A stretch of DNA of 32,055 nt from a virus. The notes below the pieces were generated by a model. It saw only the letters and a list, made by a program, of their open reading frames with translations. It was not told where the DNA came from and searched no databases. The stretch lies in IMG/VR virus record IMGVR_UViG_3300008259_000802, positions 1 to 32,055 of that record; one strand, 5' to 3'. The translations under genes and the position numbers were made by a program. Below are positions 1 through 6,476 of this stretch, piece by piece (the first letter of the stretch is position 1; each line of letters begins with the position of its first letter).

Positions 1-665
1 TCCTGCTCGATGCGAACGGAGAGCCTCCGGACGGCCTCCTCGGCCCGATCGACGTCCACCCGCACGCCGCCCTCCTCCATCCGTATTATAACAGGAAAGA
101 GCCTCCGCTCCAGATCATGCACCCGGGCGATCTCGGACATCCGGGTCTCCTGCCACTGATATAGCTTCATCGTCGCGAGCGCATCTTGTTTCGCATATCG
201 TGCCACCATATCCTCAGGCGCTCGTGATATATTTGGCATCTGAGCATTACGAGTCGCACGGCCACCGAAAAGGGCAGCCATCTCGTCGTAGATCTCCGAA
301 TCTTTGCGGGCACCCGCGTATTTTCTAGCCAGAAAATCCAGCTCATATGTGGGTTCGTGTTCGTTGATGAGTGCCGCCCGGATCATGGTACAGTCGATCC
401 GGTCTTCAGGCAGCACCACTCCCGCCTCGCGCAGAAAGTGATAATCGAACTTCAAATTATGACCAACCCAGAGCGTGCGCGGGTTGTTTTTAATCAGGTC
501 ATTTAGCCAATCGATAGATCGAGGATCCGTCCGAACATCGAAATACCAAGTACCTTCGTCCTCCGTACACAGCGAAACCCCAAAAACGCTGTCTTTCCAC
601 CACTTGAGGCCGGTGGTCTCCGTATCGATCACTAACACCTTCGGGTTTTCTATGCGCGGATACAT
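1..665 (-). CDS. polA: DNA polymerase I family (family A), N-terminal 3'-5' exonuclease part, runs off left edge
   Basis: I translated this partial gene from the minus strand; 221 codons lie in the window and the polymerase domain is beyond base 1. All three proofreading exonuclease motifs are present: Exo I DTETTG (D14, E16), Exo II GHNLKFD (N70, D74) and Exo III YAKQD (Y157, D161). The segment ending ERRLFPVIIRMEEGG is the usual entry to the family A polymerase domain, so this should be the replicative polymerase of the phage. The ATG at 665 is preceded by AGAGGGG at good spacing, and it directly follows the TGA of a 31-codon ORF (666-761), so translation is probably coupled. It is the most downstream gene seen in the leftward replication module, with the SSB candidate and two helicases upstream. 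Family assignment is confident; I cannot see the catalytic polymerase residues. Confidence 0.93.
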   Translation of the reverse strand, partial: MYPRIENPKVLVIDTETTGLKWWKDSVFGVSLCTEDEGTWYFDVRTDPRSIDWLNDLIKNNPRTLWVGHNLKFDYHFLREAGVVLPEDRIDCTMIRAALINEHEPTYELDFLARKYAGARKDSEIYDEMAALFGGRATRNAQMPNISRAPEDMVARYAKQDALATMKLYQWQETRMSEIARVHDLERRLFPVIIRMEEGGVRVDVDRAEEAVRRLSVRIEQ

Positions 666-761
666 TCATAACCCCTCTATCATCTTTTGAAATTCTTCCT
701 CTGAGCATGGTTTGACTCTTGTGTGGTACGTACCGCCAATGTGTTCAAAAGTCTTAATCAT
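666..761 (-). CDS. Small 31-residue ORF upstream of the polymerase gene
   Basis: This short ORF begins MIKTFEHIGGTYH and ends EEFQKMIEGL. Its ATG at 761 overlaps the end of the HNH fragment (ATGATTAA), AGGG lies a few bases upstream, and its TGA abuts the polymerase ATG, which is the tight packing seen for real genes here. The peptide has no motif I recognise. It could be a genuine small protein, a leader whose translation couples to the polymerase, or the leftover 3' end of a once longer gene. No evidence beyond position and composition supports function. Confidence 0.45.
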   Translation of the reverse strand: MIKTFEHIGGTYHTRVKPCSEEEFQKMIEGL

Positions 762-1002
762 GTACCCTAGTGTCAGACACCCCGCAATGCTGGCATGATT
801 TAGATACTAAATAATTAACCACATACTGTTGGTTAATTCTTCTTTTTTGGTGTGCTCTTTCTCTAGCTCTGTTTCTTTGTTCATCCGCAGTGGCATAATA
901 GTAATTGCGTTGCTTTTCTTTATATTTTTCGTGTTCAGGGGACCCGGGTTCAAATCTGGGGTTACTGACCTTAATAACAGGTCCCTTCCATCTTCTCGAC
1001 AT
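754..1002 (-). pseudogene. Truncated HNH homing-type endonuclease remnant
   Basis: The 82-residue product has the basic N-terminal region seen in many phage HNH endonucleases (SNPRFEPGSPEHEKYK near residues 12-28, then a lysine/arginine-rich segment) and one CxxC knuckle (CQHCG near residue 70). It stops right after DTRV, where family members normally continue into the first catalytic histidine, a second CxxC and the N and H residues, roughly 45 more residues. The nuclease core is therefore missing. The start is supported by GGGGAG seven bases upstream. It sits between a small replication-region protein and the polymerase, a typical place for a homing endonuclease next to a polymerase gene. 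I infer a decayed mobile endonuclease that lost its 3' end by deletion; the protein may still be made but should be inactive as a nuclease. Confidence 0.72.
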
Positions 1003-1011
1003 ATTAAAACT

Positions 1012-1062
1012 CCCCTTGTCATTCTAAGCATTTTATCACACCCAGACATGACTGACAAGGGG
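1012..1062 (-). promoter_or_regulatory. 10-bp inverted repeat able to sequester the ribosome-binding site of the HNH remnant
   Basis: CCCCTTGTCA and TGACAAGGGG (1012-1021 and 1053-1062) are perfectly complementary with a 31-base loop. In leftward read-through RNA the downstream arm contains the GGGG of the ribosome-binding site of the ORF starting at 1002. The predicted promoter lies in the loop and upstream arm, so RNA started there lacks the upstream arm and leaves the site free. This is the arrangement known from T4 homing endonuclease genes. Confidence 0.65.
1030..1058 (-). promoter_or_regulatory. Predicted sigma70-type promoter with extended -10 before the HNH remnant
   Basis: Read on the minus strand, TTGTCA (1058-1053, 5 of 6 to consensus) is followed after exactly 17 bases by TAAAAT (1035-1030, 5 of 6), and TGA immediately precedes the -10, giving an extended -10. 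Transcription would begin near 1025-1022 and leave a leader of about 20 bases before the ATG at 1002. It would drive the HNH remnant, the 31-codon ORF and the polymerase. It is a match by eye. Confidence 0.65.
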
Positions 1063-1332
1063 CTAATTAAAAGGGAGGTCATCGAATTTCGCACTCAGAT
1101 CGGGTTTGCCTTTGGATCCACTGGGTGGCTCGTCCTTACGAGTGATCGCGATCGAGAAGAATTTCTCACCATCAAGCTTCGATCCTGGACCACCAGTCTT
1201 GATCCACGCAGACATCCAGTATTCCACGCCGTCAACATTAATTGACCCGGTGTATTCAGGGTGTGTATCTTTCTCCTTACGCTTATTTCGCGCAAGCATC
1301 CCTGAATTCGTATTATCATACTCTTTTTTCAT
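1063..1332 (-). CDS. Conserved small phage protein of the replication region, function unknown
   Basis: The 89-residue product starts MKKEYDNTNSGML and contains KDTHPEYTGSINVDGVEYW, a pattern I recognise from a widespread family of small phage proteins found beside replication genes. These often begin with DNTNRG and carry a compact beta-rich core. No catalytic motif is visible. The ATG at 1332 follows GGAGG at six bases, a strong ribosome-binding site. It lies between the SF1 helicase and the HNH remnant in one leftward series. A nucleic-acid-binding role is only a guess from neighbours. I am sure it is a real gene and unsure of function. Confidence 0.85.
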   Translation of the reverse strand: MKKEYDNTNSGMLARNKRKEKDTHPEYTGSINVDGVEYWMSAWIKTGGPGSKLDGEKFFSIAITRKDEPPSGSKGKPDLSAKFDDLPFN

Positions 1333-1344
1333 GCTAATCCTCCG

Positions 1345-2772
1345 CTAATTAAGTTTAAATCCATTATGACCCTCGACGATATCCAAAATATTCTTGGCTC
1401 TCGTCATACCTACATAAAACACGCGGATCTCATCCTCTGGATATTTATCCGCAGTCTCTGCCACCCGCTGGGTCATGTCGGTCAGCAGTATTACTCGATC
1501 AGCCTCATGCCCCTTGGAAGCATGAATAGTAGATAGCCTAATGCTAGGAGTAACATTAAGATCCACATCGCGGTAAAAATCAATGACACGAAACGGGATA
1601 TCCAACGCAACATAAAATGGCCTCTTTATGATCGATGTATAATCATTCGCGTCTAACAGCACGCGAGTCTCAGTGGTAGCCACATTATACAATGCCGAAC
1701 GTTCGCCGTCTTGCAGCATCTTTCCATTCTCTAGCTTCTTAAATGCGAGTATACCCTTTGCATACTTGTTCTGGAACATACCCGGTCGGCCAGATTCCCG
1801 CAGATACGGAATGCGTCGATCGATCAGATCTCTCTCGATTTCGCGAAGGACCGAGTGCGTCCGCCCCAAGAGTAGTATATCCTCTTTCGGGTCGAAATGT
1901 ACCGAGTTGAAACTGCCGTGTAAAAATACGGATCCCATATCCGGTCGGGGATTGAAGTCCTTATCAACCCGGTTAAGTACTTTGCGAATGAGGGACTGTG
2001 ATTTCTCGTGCACGCTAGATGGAAGTCGATGTGATTGCGAGAGAACTTCCACAGTACCGCTATACTTTTGCGTGAATCGAGCCATGCCATGCGGATCCGC
2101 TCCTGACCAAGTGTAAATCGCCTGATCGTCGTCACCCGCGATAACGACTTCTGCCGCCGATTTTGCGAATTTCTCGATAACGCGCCACTGAAGAGGTGAT
2201 AAGTCTTGAGCCTCGTCGATGAATATGATTTCTGCATCGAGTCTTGTATTCTTCCGGGCGACCCGATCCAACATGTCGGTGAAGTCGTAAAATCCATAAG
2301 TATCTTTCCAATCAGCGTACGCCCGAACGAACATATTGAATTCAGCACGGGTGCCGGGTCGATCGGAGTAGTCGTATATTTCTTCCGGGACGAGGAACTT
2401 ACTTCTCGCATAATTGATAATATCGAGGTACGCATCACCATCTGCCCTTTCTTCGTCATCTTCAGGTGACTTACCAATCACCGGGACGCCCACTATTGAT
2501 GAAAATTCGCGCAGCTTCGCCGGATCTACCACCTGCGCCTGTTTCAGACCTAACACACGAAAGCACATCGAATGAATGGTGCTAACATTATTGGACTTCT
2601 TCAGACCCAGACGCGACAGAGCCTCGGACGCCGCCGCACGTGTGAATGACATAAACGCTATTCGCTCGGCCTGAACACCATTCTGCTTCGCGAGTTCGAC
2701 CCGCCTCAGCATCTCAGTAGTCTTGCCGGTGCCCGGTGGCCCGTAGATCGCGGTTACTTTCACCGCAGCCAA
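1345..2772 (-). CDS. UvrD/Dda-like superfamily 1 DNA helicase
   Basis: This 475-residue ATPase carries the SF1 motif set in order: Walker A GPPGTGKTT (11-19), motif Ia SFTRAAASEA (about 42-51), Walker B FIDEAQD (184-190), motif III AGDDDQAIYTWSGA (212-225), motif IV QSHRLP, motif V STIHASKG (about 414-421) and motif VI YVGMTRAK (about 453-460). It should unwind DNA 3'-5' or 5'-3' ahead of the polymerase or in repair/recombination; polarity cannot be read from motifs alone. At 475 residues it is much shorter than UvrD and closer in size to T4 Dda, so it lacks most of the accessory subdomains. Its start overlaps the end of the upstream lipoprotein gene by 13 bases, so the two are translationally linked. 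Confidence 0.95.
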   Translation of the reverse strand: MAAVKVTAIYGPPGTGKTTEMLRRVELAKQNGVQAERIAFMSFTRAAASEALSRLGLKKSNNVSTIHSMCFRVLGLKQAQVVDPAKLREFSSIVGVPVIGKSPEDDEERADGDAYLDIINYARSKFLVPEEIYDYSDRPGTRAEFNMFVRAYADWKDTYGFYDFTDMLDRVARKNTRLDAEIIFIDEAQDLSPLQWRVIEKFAKSAAEVVIAGDDDQAIYTWSGADPHGMARFTQKYSGTVEVLSQSHRLPSSVHEKSQSLIRKVLNRVDKDFNPRPDMGSVFLHGSFNSVHFDPKEDILLLGRTHSVLREIERDLIDRRIPYLRESGRPGMFQNKYAKGILAFKKLENGKMLQDGERSALYNVATTETRVLLDANDYTSIIKRPFYVALDIPFRVIDFYRDVDLNVTPSIRLSTIHASKGHEADRVILLTDMTQRVAETADKYPEDEIRVFYVGMTRAKNILDIVEGHNGFKLN

Positions 2773-3023
2773 GGCGCGTTATAACGCGGTGCGCAGGTTA
2801 CATCTACCACGATGTCCGTAGTGTGATTAGAAATCTTACGCTTGCTGTATACCATCACCGGTCGGGTCCCGCTGTGCTCGCATTCAGAAATCGCGTTAAT
2901 CACTTCATTCCTGCTCATGGCGTTGACTTCACGGTCAAGGACTAATTTCTGGCGTGCCGGTGGGTCATCACCCGTAGCACACGCAGACAATGAAAGAGTG
3001 ACTAGTAGAATATATGTTCTCAT
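2760..3023 (-). CDS. Small lipoprotein in the replication module, function unknown
   Basis: The 87-residue product begins MRTYILLVTLSLSACATGD: a short basic start, a hydrophobic stretch and a lipobox LSAC with the acylated cysteine at residue 15, so it should be a lipoprotein of the host membrane. The mature part has a middle segment NAMSRNEVINAISECE and a cysteine in DVTCAPRY near the C-terminus. I have seen similar ORFs in other phages next to replication genes, without an assigned role. AGAGGAT precedes the ATG. It follows a 220-base non-coding gap and overlaps the helicase start. A membrane lipoprotein inside a replication operon is unexpected; superinfection exclusion is one possibility, with no direct support. 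Confidence 0.8.
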   Translation of the reverse strand: MRTYILLVTLSLSACATGDDPPARQKLVLDREVNAMSRNEVINAISECEHSGTRPVMVYSKRKISNHTTDIVVDVTCAPRYNAPWLR

Positions 3024-3243
3024 CGCTATCCTCTAATGTAGGGTGGGGTACTCGCTTCACTGGCCTATCCTTGACGTCCCTAGGGAGACATAAACCAGCA
3101 TCCGCTTTCCCCCGTTAAGGGGTCCCCGTCTTTCCGGGGTGTCCGCAGAGCCTCTCGACAGGGGAGCCATCGAGTCTCTACTGCCGCTGTTCACAGGGAA
3201 ATCGTCACTAAAACCTGTACCACCTGCGGCTGGGCATCGTAGC
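3024..3243. other. Structured intergenic region of about 220 bases without a convincing gene
   Basis: This is the only sizeable gap inside the replication module. Read on the minus strand it can form a series of hairpins: GCCGC/GCGGC enclosing ACAGG/CCTGT, then CTCGA/TCGAG, CCCCG-GAAAGA-CGGGG, CCCC-TTAAC-GGGG and GTCTC-CCTA-GGGAC. A 74-codon ORF covers much of it but has no family-like features and extends back into the upstream gene. It may be a leader or small RNA; I see no strong promoter in it. Confidence 0.5.
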
Positions 3244-3984
3244 TTAGAACTCTTGCGAGTCCTCCACTGCTGCATCATCAAAGTCGGTATTGACCTTCAC
3301 ACCGCCCTTGCTGATTACCTCATAGAGCTTCTCACCTTGCTCGTAGACCTCTTTAGACACAAAGCCTAGAGCCGAGATATTGAAGTTATGATACTGCTCG
3401 TTACGCGCATTGGTCTCGACGACTGCCGATAACTTGTACGCCCGCGAGAAGGAGTCAGTGTCGGTCAAACGCATTAAAGAATTCCAACGCTTCGACACCT
3501 TCATCTTGGACTTGGCCATCGAAATGACCGCCTCCGACCATTTGCCATCATGGTATACTAACACGAAATGCTGGGCCGTGTCTACTATCTCCAGCCCATC
3601 CTCGCCTAGCGACGAAATAACGGCTTCAGCTTCGGCTTTGCTGTTAAATGCGCCACGGAACCCATTGGTACCTCCACCGGACTTGCGGTCTTTCCACACC
3701 AGATGCTGCTTGGCATAATACACCGGTACGACCGTGAGATCAGGACCATACAGGTCGCGGGTCACATTGTTGAACAGCATACCCTCGTCTGCACCCTCGA
3801 TGTACGCCGGGTCGCTCTTCTTTCTGGCCGGGGATAATGCTTGGACCAGTTCGATTCGCGGGATGATGACGTCATCAGACCCTACATTTTCGGCTCCACG
3901 CTGCGAACCCTTCTTCAGGAATTCGGGCATGTCATCCGATACTGCAAATGCTTCGACTTTAGTCACTGCGTTGCTCTTTGCCAT
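3244..3984 (-). CDS. Probable single-stranded DNA-binding protein with acidic C-terminal tail
   Basis: The 246-residue product resembles conserved phage proteins found beside helicases and primases. Its C-terminus is an acidic tail, TDFDDAAVEDSQEF, ending in phenylalanine, which is the hallmark of the protein-interaction tail of T7 gp2.5 and bacterial SSB. The middle holds alternating hydrophobic and aromatic strands (VVPVYYAKQHLVW, HFVLVYHDGKW) consistent with a beta-barrel, and a basic stretch SKMKVSKRWN. An AAAGGAG ribosome-binding site lies just before the ATG, suggesting high expression as expected for an SSB. It sits in the middle of the replication module. The SSB call rests on tail, size and context rather than on a recognised domain signature. 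Confidence 0.65.
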   Translation of the reverse strand: MAKSNAVTKVEAFAVSDDMPEFLKKGSQRGAENVGSDDVIIPRIELVQALSPARKKSDPAYIEGADEGMLFNNVTRDLYGPDLTVVPVYYAKQHLVWKDRKSGGGTNGFRGAFNSKAEAEAVISSLGEDGLEIVDTAQHFVLVYHDGKWSEAVISMAKSKMKVSKRWNSLMRLTDTDSFSRAYKLSAVVETNARNEQYHNFNISALGFVSKEVYEQGEKLYEVISKGGVKVNTDFDDAAVEDSQEF

Positions 3985-4037
3985 GATAATTCTCCTTTAA
4001 ATGGCGTTAGTGTCAGACCTGCGAACAGGCCAAGATA

Positions 4038-4051
4038 TCCGCTCTCGCGGA
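4038..4051. other. Small GAGA-loop hairpin between two replication genes
   Basis: TCCGC/GCGGA flank a four-base loop just after the stop of the 144-residue gene and before the SSB candidate. On the minus strand the loop is GAGA, a GNRA tetraloop. There is no T-run after it on that strand, so it is more likely an RNA processing or stability element than a terminator. Confidence 0.35.
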
Positions 4052-4055
4052 ATTT

Positions 4056-4490
4056 TTAAGCTTTAGTGATTGAAGCGCGGGTGAACGGGGACACGTTGAG
4101 CATCTCTTCCGGCACCACTTCTCCTTCCTTCACCATATTCTTCACCGTCGCCTTCAGCGTCGATGGGTTTACATTCGGTTGTATCAGATCCGAGCGCCCG
4201 TTGTCGCGCAGCCACTCATAGAACGACTCCTTTTGGCCGTCTTTGATCGATACATGCATATCTGCAGTCAGAGACACCCGTCCGACGCCCTCAACATTCA
4301 AATTGCGAATGCCCTCGTCCTCCATCATCTGCGGCACCTTGGTGATGCGCAGAAAATCGAAGTGTTTATTCAGCTTCTTCAGCTCGGTCTCGGCCTCGTC
4401 TTTAGCCATTTGTACACGACGCATCTCACGGATGAGTTCCATGAGGGTCATTCCATCATAATTCGCAAATTCGTTTGGCTCAAAGGACAT
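4056..4490 (-). CDS. Conserved phage protein with N-terminal coiled coil, function unknown
   Basis: The 144-residue product begins with an acidic segment followed by a long helix rich in heptads (LIREMRRVQMAKDEAETELK, about residues 18-37) and then a compact mixed region containing IRNLNVEGVGRVSLT. Proteins of this type recur between SSB-like and SNF2-helicase genes in phages, but I know of no demonstrated function. The ATG at 4490 lies inside the 3' end of the preceding gene (11-base overlap), so translation is probably coupled. A structural or accessory role in the replication complex is an inference from context only. Confidence 0.8.
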   Translation of the reverse strand: MSFEPNEFANYDGMTLMELIREMRRVQMAKDEAETELKKLNKHFDFLRITKVPQMMEDEGIRNLNVEGVGRVSLTADMHVSIKDGQKESFYEWLRDNGRSDLIQPNVNPSTLKATVKNMVKEGEVVPEEMLNVSPFTRASITKA

Positions 4491-4815
4491 GACCGGTCTC
4501 CTTCAGATCGAACGTGACCTGTGAATACTGCCGATCCCGATTGCTCCACTTGAGGAAATTAAATACTGACCCCTTTTCGCGAGCCAACGCCATCACAATA
4601 CACGACACTATCGGTGATCCAGACGGCGCGATATAATCGGTATCCGGATCATATTCACGAAATCGCTCGCGTATCACGTTGAGCAGTTTTCTATTATGCA
4701 ACGAGCCAGTGATGTTCGACACCTCGGACGTGCATAAAAACACTACCTCACCAAAGCGTTCGGCTTGCTGATAATCCGCATATGCGACTTCTTGCGTTAC
4801 GTATACTTTAGGCAT
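4480..4815 (-). CDS. Conserved phage replication-region protein, function unknown
   Basis: The 111-residue product starts MPKVYVTQEVAYADYQQAE and contains APSGSPIVSCIVMALAREKG followed by FNFLKWSNRDRQY. I recognise this layout from small phage proteins encoded next to SNF2-like helicases, but no biochemical role is known to me. AGAGGATAAAG precedes the ATG. A predicted extended -10 promoter at 4838-4866 lies immediately upstream, so this gene would be the first of a transcript running through the SSB candidate and SF1 helicase. It overlaps the next gene by 11 bases. Confidence 0.82.
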   Translation of the reverse strand: MPKVYVTQEVAYADYQQAERFGEVVFLCTSEVSNITGSLHNRKLLNVIRERFREYDPDTDYIAPSGSPIVSCIVMALAREKGSVFNFLKWSNRDRQYSQVTFDLKETGHVL

Positions 4816-4837
4816 CTTTATCCTCTCATGTACCGGT

Positions 4838-4866
4838 ATTATACCATATTATCACAGGCCGAGCAA
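4838..4866 (-). promoter_or_regulatory. Predicted extended -10 promoter within the end of the SNF2 helicase gene
   Basis: On the minus strand TTGCTC (4866-4861) is followed by a 17-base spacer and TATAAT (4843-4838), with TGG just before the -10. The 12-mer ATATGGTATAAT is also found at the promoter candidate near 19609. The -10 is part of an interrupted palindrome GGTAT-T-ATACC, a possible operator. Confidence 0.6.
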
Positions 4867-6321
4867 TGACTCGGCATTTTTGGTGTCGATGCTTTCGCGC
4901 ACGAATTCGGATACATTCTTTTTGCCTTTGAGGGCTTCGAGAATCGCGCCATCGACCGATTTTTCCATTACAAGATCAATGTACAACACTGATTTAGTCT
5001 GACCGATGCGATGTGCACGATCTTCCGATTGGTCGCGCTCTACATAATTGAACGAATTCGAATAATATACGACGAGTTCAGCCGCCGTCATATTCAGTCC
5101 GGTGCCACCGGTCGAAGCATTGCCCACCAAGAACCGCGCTTTCTTAGTCTGGAAATATTCCTGCACGTTCCGATCGCGATCAGCTTCAGAGACGTCACCG
5201 TATATCTGCACCACTTGATCCGCGCCGTATTTGGCCGCCAACGCTTCAGTCACCATATGAATCTCCTCAATGAACCGACACCATATGATCGTCGATACTT
5301 GGTACTCCTCGGTGATCGCGAGAAGCTCTTCTACCTTCGGGTTCTTGCCGGGGATTCTGGAGTGTTCGAACTTGGCCTTATTGAAGATGTCCGGATTGCG
5401 TTCAAATGTAACAACACCTCCGCATACTTCTTGGAGTCGTAACATTCTCTCCAACACCGTATTGACTGTGAGTCCTCGATCCCCCATGACTGTGCGGTTT
5501 TTCTTAGCAAGGTCGCGATACAGCTCTTTTTGCTTCTCATTGAATTGCACTTCTCGGATTTCATATACTTTAGGCGGTAATTCAGTAAGTACGTCGGACT
5601 TTCTGACTTGGTATACATAAGGCGACACCAGTTCGATCAGCTCCTCCATATTCTGGTATCCGATGATCTCGCGACCCTCGTAACCACCCATCACCGCGTA
5701 GCGATTCCGGAATGAATAAAAGTCACCGGTGCCGATGATGTTGTCATCCAGGAACTGGAACTGCATGAACAAATCCATCGGAGCATTAGCCACCGGAGTG
5801 CCGGTCATAATCAACTTGTATTTTGCCCCTTTGCCGATCTTGATCGCGTTTTTACTGCGCACCGCGTTGTGAGTCTTGATCATGTGCGCTTCATCAACGA
5901 TCATTCCAGCGCGGAAAGACGTATTGACAAATCGATCAGCATATAACACCGCCGAACCTGCGGCCAATGACTCGGTGCCTACTATCAATATTTTTAGCCC
6001 ATCAACCGGTCGTGTGTTGAATTCGTCAAATACCTTGGGCTTCGATGTATCGAGAATTAATGTTTCATGTGGAACCGGACAATGAATGTTAAACTCGCGT
6101 ACCCAATTCATGCGCGTCGAGAACTTGGTCAGCACCAATAATCGATCTACTTCACCCTTTAAGAAATATGCCGAGTATAAATCAATGGACGTTTTAGTCT
6201 TGCCGGTACCCATATCCATGTAGTACGCGAATCCGGGCTTCATCCACGACATCGCGATTGCCAGACGCTGATATTCACGCGGTTCGGTCTTGAACTGATA
6301 ATCCGCTGGGAACTTGGCCAC
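4852..6321 (-). CDS. SNF2-like superfamily 2 helicase/translocase
   Basis: The 489-residue product has a Q-like segment TEPREYQ (12-18), Walker A DMGTGKTKT (36-44), DEAH box (143-146), motif III MTGTP (172-176), motif V NASTGGTGLNM and motif VI QSEDRAHRIGQT (431-442). The last is diagnostic for SNF2-type translocases. In many phages this protein sits beside the primase and is presumed to open or remodel duplex DNA. The only in-frame start is a GTG at 6321 without a ribosome-binding site, and the frame remains open upstream to 6408 with no usable start. A plausible N-terminal domain of the same protein lies in another frame just upstream, so the gene probably contains a -1 frameshift (see the 6366-6476 entry). 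The helicase core itself is intact. Confidence 0.93.
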   Translation of the reverse strand: MAKFPADYQFKTEPREYQRLAIAMSWMKPGFAYYMDMGTGKTKTSIDLYSAYFLKGEVDRLLVLTKFSTRMNWVREFNIHCPVPHETLILDTSKPKVFDEFNTRPVDGLKILIVGTESLAAGSAVLYADRFVNTSFRAGMIVDEAHMIKTHNAVRSKNAIKIGKGAKYKLIMTGTPVANAPMDLFMQFQFLDDNIIGTGDFYSFRNRYAVMGGYEGREIIGYQNMEELIELVSPYVYQVRKSDVLTELPPKVYEIREVQFNEKQKELYRDLAKKNRTVMGDRGLTVNTVLERMLRLQEVCGGVVTFERNPDIFNKAKFEHSRIPGKNPKVEELLAITEEYQVSTIIWCRFIEEIHMVTEALAAKYGADQVVQIYGDVSEADRDRNVQEYFQTKKARFLVGNASTGGTGLNMTAAELVVYYSNSFNYVERDQSEDRAHRIGQTKSVLYIDLVMEKSVDGAILEALKGKKNVSEFVRESIDTKNAESLLGL

Positions 6322-6365
6322 CGGTGCGATTGATTGTCTGCTGACCGAGTCTCTTGCCGTCTCAA

Positions 6366-6476
6366 ATGCGGAATCGCACGGATCTTGTCGATCAAGTAAG
6401 GAGGCGACTCAATAATGAATCTGCCTGACTTGGCGTCGAACGTGATTTTAATACTCTGGTGTGAAGTCTGGAGCAT
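6366..6476 (-). pseudogene. Out-of-frame N-terminal segment of the SNF2-like helicase gene
   Basis: From an ATG at 6476 with AGAGGA upstream, this frame reads MLQTSHQSIKITFDAKSGRF and then SPPYLIDKIRAIP. This resembles the short N-terminal domain that precedes phage and bacterial SNF2-like proteins (KITF...GRF...I..IP). The helicase frame is open from 6408 leftward, and joining the frames near 6366-6371 gives a continuous protein leading into the helicase. The two frames differ by -1. The first 29 bases overlap the end of the primase gene. Either a one-base deletion (real or a sequence error) or programmed frameshifting is implied; I see no classical slippery heptamer. Confidence 0.5.

Noticed and set aside
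935-965. tRNA T-arm-like stretch (GGGTTCAAATC) on the plus strand
   Set aside because: The flanking stem is imperfect, no anticodon or acceptor stem is present upstream, and the bases encode the conserved NPRFEPGSP segment of the HNH remnant on the minus strand.
829-1245. 138-codon plus-strand ORF
   Set aside because: It is antisense to two minus-strand genes with good ribosome-binding sites and its product has no family-like pattern.
3057-3281. 74-codon minus-strand ORF over the non-coding gap
   Set aside because: It begins inside the SSB candidate gene in another frame, lacks any recognisable motif and covers paired G/C blocks, so RNA structure explains it better.
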